From assembly GCA_022013635.1 (NCBI GenBank), contig JAKLPX010000138.1:1-8767 (forward strand): DNA of 8,767 nucleotides, in the 5' to 3' direction. This DNA is from Candidatus Delongbacteria bacterium. Its GTDB lineage: Bacteria > UBA4055. Below, in pieces: positions 5,552 to 8,767 of this stretch; the stretch's first letter is position 1, and each line of letters begins with the position of its first letter. The notes under the pieces were generated by a model. That model saw nothing but the letters and a program-made list of their open reading frames with translations, searched no databases and was not told where the DNA came from. The position numbers and the translations under genes were made by a program.

Positions 5552-7048
5552 TTAGTAATAAACAATACCCAGCCCGATACTGAACATGAATGGTGTTTTT
5601 TCCGTTTCAGGTATTATATAACCATTAATCGAAAGATGAGCTTCATTAGCAATTTTATCAACCATTGCGCCGAAATCACCCCAGTCTATCGTCCACTGAA
5701 AACCTGTCAAGTTAAAATTCGATTGTGGTTCTATATCAGTGTATACTCCATCTGACTCTGATGATCCTGTCATCATCATAAAGTTAGGCTTCCAGTACAA
5801 ACCAAGCATCACTCCTTTCCATGAATCCGAAGAAAAATACTTTCCGAGACCGAAAGTGTAACCAATGTTACCGGAGAACTCAATTGTTGTGATTGTCATA
5901 TTCGACTTACTTTCTAATATCATTGTACCAATATAAGGTACATCGTACATAGTTATTGTCATATCCGATTTACCTAGTGTCAAACTAAACGAACTTGTAC
6001 CCCCGATTGAAAATGCACTCCAAATATTTTTCCCTTCTGAATAGCTTGGTGGCTTGATCCATTTCAATGTACCTGAATAAGACATACCAAATCCATGCAT
6101 AGTTGTACCATCTGAAGAAATTGACATTTCATAAGGCATATCGTTCCTAATAGCTTCTTTCATCATATTCTGAAGAAACTTTTCACTCATTGAAGTGTAA
6201 CTATAATTTGCTGTAAATCCGTAACCTTTCAGCAATCCTCCATCTTCGATCCATGCCCTTCTTGTTGCATCAGATTCCAGAGTCTGATAATAATCCACAC
6301 TCAGCTTTCCTGATTTCTTATTCAGGTCAATTTCTGGTTTCTCGTATTTATTCTCTTCCTTGATCTCTTCCTTAAACTTATCTTCCTTTGTATTAACAGA
6401 AGGTTCTTCTGTATCAGTTATAGGCGCTTTCTTCTTTTTGAAAATATCAAAAATAGATTTACTTTCCGTTTTACTTTCTGCAGGAGTAGCAGGTGTTTTA
6501 GCTACAACAGGTTCAGTTTCTTTATTATAACCTTTTTTCTTTTTATTGTGTTTTTCTATATCATCTGCTAATTTTTTTTGAGCCTCCAGAGCTTCTTGTT
6601 TCTTTCTTTCTTTTTCCCTTTTTGCAAGTTTTTGAGCGATTGTAAGTGTTTCGGGTTCTTTTTTTATTGAATCTTGAACTGTTTCTGTTTTGCTTACATC
6701 GGGAGATTCTTCTTGAATTATTTGAGTAGTATCTGTTGACAAAGAGGGTGCGCTTACTATAGTTTTAATTGAGTCTAGTGTGATCGTTGGATTTTGTGAT
6801 ATTGCACTGTCCTGGACATCATTTGTCTTTATGAAAACCACTTCCTTAATTGTATCCCAAGAGATTATTCTTTTTGTTCCGGTCTCATCAATTATAACCA
6901 CCCATTTACCCAATTCATATTGTTCTATATCACATTCTAATTTTTCGCCGTTCTTATAATATAAAGTAGCTTTATCGGAAGAATAAAGTAAAGTGGCGAA
7001 AACTGTTAAGTACAATGTTAAAACTAGTTTTGTATAAGTATTTTTCAT
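5552..7048 (-). CDS. Exported protein: small N-terminal beta domain, Lys/Glu-rich linker, beta-rich C-terminal domain
   Basis: A 498-residue protein I cannot assign to a named family. Residues 1-23 look like a Sec signal peptide (hydrophobic LVLTLYLTVFATLLY). Residues about 25-75 form a compact beta module (ATLYYKNGEKLECDI, then TGTKRIISWDTIKEVVF), like the short SH3/LSm-like domain often placed at the start of exported FCB proteins. Residues about 80-245 are low-complexity and polar, with a Lys/Glu/Gln helix at about 136-173 that may be a coiled coil, then KKKK and Pro/Thr-rich stretches. Residues about 250-498 are Gly/Ser/aromatic-rich strands, with two adjacent MTIT-containing units (362-366 and 383-387), ending GLGIVYY with a terminal aromatic typical of outer-membrane barrels. 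It may span the periplasm from a small outer-membrane barrel; this is inference. It is the first gene of the operon, behind a strong promoter, with AAAGGATGG just before ATG. Confidence 0.75.
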   Translation of the reverse strand: MKNTYTKLVLTLYLTVFATLLYSSDKATLYYKNGEKLECDIEQYELGKWVVIIDETGTKRIISWDTIKEVVFIKTNDVQDSAISQNPTITLDSIKTIVSAPSLSTDTTQIIQEESPDVSKTETVQDSIKKEPETLTIAQKLAKREKERKKQEALEAQKKLADDIEKHNKKKKGYNKETEPVVAKTPATPAESKTESKSIFDIFKKKKAPITDTEEPSVNTKEDKFKEEIKEENKYEKPEIDLNKKSGKLSVDYYQTLESDATRRAWIEDGGLLKGYGFTANYSYTSMSEKFLQNMMKEAIRNDMPYEMSISSDGTTMHGFGMSYSGTLKWIKPPSYSEGKNIWSAFSIGGTSSFSLTLGKSDMTITMYDVPYIGTMILESKSNMTITTIEFSGNIGYTFGLGKYFSSDSWKGVMLGLYWKPNFMMMTGSSESDGVYTDIEPQSNFNLTGFQWTIDWGDFGAMVDKIANEAHLSINGYIIPETEKTPFMFSIGLGIVYY

Positions 7049-7092
7049 ATTCCATCCTTTTTTTTTTCAAGTATAAGGATACACATATTCGC

Positions 7093-7121
7093 AATATACG
7101 GTAGAATGAGGATTTTGTCAA
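7093..7121 (-). promoter_or_regulatory. Strong predicted sigma70 promoter of the three-gene envelope operon
   Basis: On the minus strand TTGACA (7121-7116), 17 bp, then TATATT (7098-7093): one mismatch from full consensus. The expected leader is about 38 bases, containing an A-tract (10 T on the plus strand, 7058-7067) and the AAAGGATGG ribosome binding site (7060-7052). A 7-bp inverted repeat overlaps the -35 box. Confidence 0.75.
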
Positions 7122-7137
7122 TTCAAAGTCTTGACAA
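7115..7137. repeat. Inverted repeat TTGTCAA-N9-TTGACAA overlapping the operon -35 box
   Basis: TTGTCAA (7115-7121) and TTGACAA (7131-7137) are perfect reverse complements separated by 9 bases. The half-site centres are 16 bp apart and one arm coincides with the -35 hexamer of the operon promoter. This is the geometry of a dimeric regulator's operator, but in AT-rich DNA a 7-bp pair can arise by chance. Confidence 0.45.
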
Positions 7138-7221
7138 TAGTATTCAATTTATATAGCTTTTAACTGTAAAAAAAACATTATCAAGAAAATATCATGAATC
7201 TTTCTGAGATTTAATATTTAA

Positions 7222-7251
7222 AAGAAACCACCGAAATTTCGGAGGTTTCTT
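7222..7251 (-). terminator. Rho-independent terminator of the propeller lipoprotein gene
   Basis: A long interrupted hairpin: AAGAAACC (7222-7229) pairs with GGTTTCTT (7244-7251), and across an A-A mismatch the palindrome CCGAAATTTCGG (7231-7242) closes the top. On the minus strand it ends in TTTCTTTT. It starts 25 bp after the stop of the 7277-8305 gene. Confidence 0.8.
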
Positions 7252-7276
7252 AATTAATATGTTAACTATTTGTATC

Positions 7277-8305
7277 CTAATCGGCTATTTCCATCCTCCA
7301 AATATCCCAGTCGAAACCTCTGTTGGTAAGGAAATAAATATATTTGCCGTCATCGCTGAATTGGGGAAGCAGATCAGTTGAACCGTTTGTAGTAAGTTGG
7401 ATAGGCGGAGTAGATCCGTCAACACTCATTACCCATATATCAAAGTTCTTTTTCCCGTTAGAATCTTTTGACATATCAGAACAATATGTTATTGTGTTAT
7501 TATCGTTAGCCCAAGACGGGAACATGTCGTTTGAACCCTTGCCGAAAGTCAGCTGGGTTACATTAGTACCTTCAACATTCATCGTCCATATCTTACTTTT
7601 ATTAGATTTCTTATCTACAGAAGTGAATAATACACTTTTGCCGTCAGGTGATACTCGCGAGAATTCTCCTTCCTTGATTTGAGTAGGTAATTGCCCGTTA
7701 TAAGTCATACTCCAAATTTGCCATTCTTCTGCATTGTATGGTTTTGACATAAAATATATACCTTGTGAATTTGCTGATATGCTTGGATATGCATCATAAG
7801 AGTTTGACTGTGTAAGTTTAGTTATACCTCCCGCTCCATCAGATTTTACTCTGAAAATTTTTAAAGTTTCTGAACTTCTGTTGCTTGAAAAATAAATATT
7901 TGAGCCGTCCCCGGAATAGCATGGCCCATCATCGTAATAATTTCCGTTAGTCAATCTGGTAAGAGCAGTCGAACCCGATGTTTTTAGTTTCCACAGATTG
8001 GATATCCATTTGCCTTTATCTTCTTCCCAAATTTGCACGGTGATTTCACTAGATGAAGGAGAAACGGAATAAAAAGTCGGTTGTTTTGTGCCTTTTAAAT
8101 CTGTCATTCGGGTTACAGCTTTTACATTAGGTGATCTTTCAATAACTTCTTTGAAAGCAATATAAGTCTGCTGTTTGACTTGTATTTCTTCACCTTTGTT
8201 TGTTGTCTTTGAACTTACTTCAGTCTTTTTTACCATCCTGTATTGAGTGCTGCATCCTGTCAAAAAAACTATAGTGACAAAGATCATAGTAATAACTTTC
8301 TTCAT
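7277..8305 (-). CDS. Lipoprotein with TolB-like six-bladed PD40 beta-propeller
   Basis: A 342-residue lipoprotein with lipobox FLTGC (Cys18). After a polar stretch (20-60), six propeller repeats can be traced at about 67-111, 118-157, 164-204, 211-246, 252-297 and 304-342. Each has a variant of the PD40/WD40-like pattern: LT..., a P-x-(F/W/Y)S-DG step, a strand such as IYFSSNR or IYFLTNR, then the closing IW-x-M-x-x-DG strand. Six blades match the TolB C-terminal propeller, but the TolB N-terminal domain is absent and the protein is lipid-anchored, so it is a TolB-like paralogue rather than TolB. Such propellers bind protein or peptide partners in the periplasm; the partner here is unknown. 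The start is supported by AAGGAG at 8316-8311, 5 bases before ATG. It has its own promoter and terminator. Confidence 0.92.
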   Translation of the reverse strand: MKKVITMIFVTIVFLTGCSTQYRMVKKTEVSSKTTNKGEEIQVKQQTYIAFKEVIERSPNVKAVTRMTDLKGTKQPTFYSVSPSSSEITVQIWEEDKGKWISNLWKLKTSGSTALTRLTNGNYYDDGPCYSGDGSNIYFSSNRSSETLKIFRVKSDGAGGITKLTQSNSYDAYPSISANSQGIYFMSKPYNAEEWQIWSMTYNGQLPTQIKEGEFSRVSPDGKSVLFTSVDKKSNKSKIWTMNVEGTNVTQLTFGKGSNDMFPSWANDNNTITYCSDMSKDSNGKKNFDIWVMSVDGSTPPIQLTTNGSTDLLPQFSDDGKYIYFLTNRGFDWDIWRMEIAD

Positions 8306-8339
8306 TTTTTCTCCTTTTTAATGGAATCATATTGCTATG

Positions 8340-8369
8340 AATATAAGTAAAACATTACAAATAAGTCAA
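8340..8369 (-). promoter_or_regulatory. Predicted sigma70 promoter of the propeller lipoprotein gene
   Basis: On the minus strand TTGACT (8369-8364) is followed by TTATAT at 17 bp (8346-8341) or TATATT at 18 bp (8345-8340). The leader would be about 30 bases and contains AAGGAG. The sequence TTTAACTTGAC at the -35 is identical to the one at the 1123-2439 gene promoter. Confidence 0.62.
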
Positions 8370-8385
8370 GTTAAATAATAATCCC

Positions 8386-8767
8386 TTACTTTATGCTTTT
8401 AGCTATACGAAAACCTGTAGAACTGTTACTGCTAGACGGATAAGCACCGTTTCGGGTTAACAATCTGCAATTATTCTCAAAATCAAGCCAACTTCCCCCT
8501 TTAATGATCCTGTATGATCCAGATTTAATATTCTGATCATATAAATCATGATTTGTAAAATACCAGTCCCAGCACCATTCCCAAACATTACCACTCATAT
8601 CATTTATACTTAGTTCATTTTCTTTCTTACTACCTATATTTGCAGTCGATTTATTGCTATTTTTAATGTAAACTGCCACTTCATCAATCTTATTACTTCC
8701 ACAAAAGTAATAGGCTTTATCCATATTCCCGCCTGCAGCGGCAAAATCCCATTCCAATTCAGTTGGC
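8386..8767 (-). CDS. FGE-sulfatase (SUMF1-like) domain protein, N-terminus beyond window edge
   Basis: The frame is open from the window edge to TAA at 8388-8386: 126 visible codons of a longer gene, beginning PTELEWDFAAAGG. This is the conserved LPTE-x-EWE-A-A-x-GG step of the formylglycine-generating-enzyme fold. Further family blocks follow: NDMSGNVWEWCWDWY, RIIKGGSW and the closing STGFRIAKS. In true formylglycine-generating enzymes GGS is followed by two catalytic Cys five residues apart; here the first position is Asp (GGSWLD) and only the second (NNC) remains, so oxidase activity is unlikely. In FCB bacteria such domains often occur in lipoproteins with structural or binding roles. An in-frame TTG at 8757 is internal, not a start. 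No terminator separates it from the next promoter, only 16 bp downstream of the stop. Confidence 0.9.
   Translation of the reverse strand, partial: PTELEWDFAAAGGNMDKAYYFCGSNKIDEVAVYIKNSNKSTANIGSKKENELSINDMSGNVWEWCWDWYFTNHDLYDQNIKSGSYRIIKGGSWLDFENNCRLLTRNGAYPSSSNSSTGFRIAKSIK

Noticed and set aside
5518..5565. Upstream extension of the FISUMP lipoprotein to a TTG start at 5565
   Set aside because: It overlaps the preceding gene by 14 bp, has no ribosome binding site and adds a polar segment before the signal peptide. ATG 5517 has AAGGA at proper spacing.
5456..5755. Plus-strand open frame of 99 codons
   Set aside because: Antisense across the junction of two well-supported genes; composition is that of a shadow frame.
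7131..7160. Possible divergent plus-strand promoter starting at TTGACA 7131
   Set aside because: No good -10 at 16-18 bp and no plus-strand gene downstream; the match is explained by the inverted repeat.
7344..7682. Plus-strand open frame of 112 codons
   Set aside because: Fully antisense to the propeller repeats, which are strongly supported on the other strand.
7277..8305. Calling the propeller protein TolB itself
   Set aside because: The N-terminal TolB domain is missing, the protein has a lipobox, and no pal, tolA, tolQ or tolR is adjacent.
8755..8757. TTG as the start of a 123-residue gene
   Set aside because: The frame continues upstream as PTE, completing the family motif PTELEW, so the TTG is an internal Leu codon of a longer gene.

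Overview
All genes in this AT-rich window read on the minus strand, so transcription runs from position 8767 towards 1. The likely source is a Gram-negative bacterium of the Fibrobacteres-Chlorobi-Bacteroidetes (FCB) assemblage. The evidence is a Fibrobacter succinogenes major-paralogous (FISUMP) domain lipoprotein, several lipobox or Sec signal peptides, outer-membrane-type proteins and carboxypeptidase-regulatory-like plus Big_5-like lipoprotein modules. The visible promoters look like ordinary sigma70 sites (TTGACA/TTGACT, about 17 bp, TAAATT or TATATT), and several genes have AAGGAG-type ribosome binding sites. Both are unlike typical Bacteroidota, so a deeper FCB lineage such as a Delongbacteria-, Cloacimonadota- or Fibrobacterota-like organism seems more likely. 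That placement is inference.

Layout in the order of transcription. (1) 8767-8386: C-terminal part of an FGE-sulfatase (SUMF1-like) domain protein, cut by the window edge. (2) 8305-7277: a lipoprotein with a TolB-like six-bladed propeller, with its own promoter and a terminator. (3) 7048-3954: a probable three-gene operon behind one strong promoter. It encodes an exported protein with a small N-terminal beta domain, a Lys/Glu-rich linker and a beta-rich C-terminus, then a FISUMP-domain lipoprotein, then a FlgT/LPP20-like periplasmic protein. Gaps are 34 and 28 bp, and I see no terminator after the last gene. (4) 3856-2570: a probable outer-membrane beta-barrel with its own promoter and terminator. 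(5) 2439-1123: a modular lipoprotein with its own promoter and terminator. (6) 1028-1: tsaE followed 3 bp later by tsaB, cut by the window edge. These two are housekeeping genes for tRNA t6A modification, and tsaE appears to be leaderless.

Functionally the window is a run of six or seven envelope proteins of mostly unknown role next to a conserved tRNA-modification pair. I see no rRNA, tRNA, CRISPR array, insertion sequence, phage gene or defence system. No intergenic stretch exceeds 300 bp; the longest, 7049-7276, holds a promoter, an inverted repeat and a terminator. The most unusual items are the uncharacterised envelope operon, the six-repeat propeller lipoprotein, two different proteins sharing a PTE-x-EW motif, and the predicted leaderless tsaE transcript.
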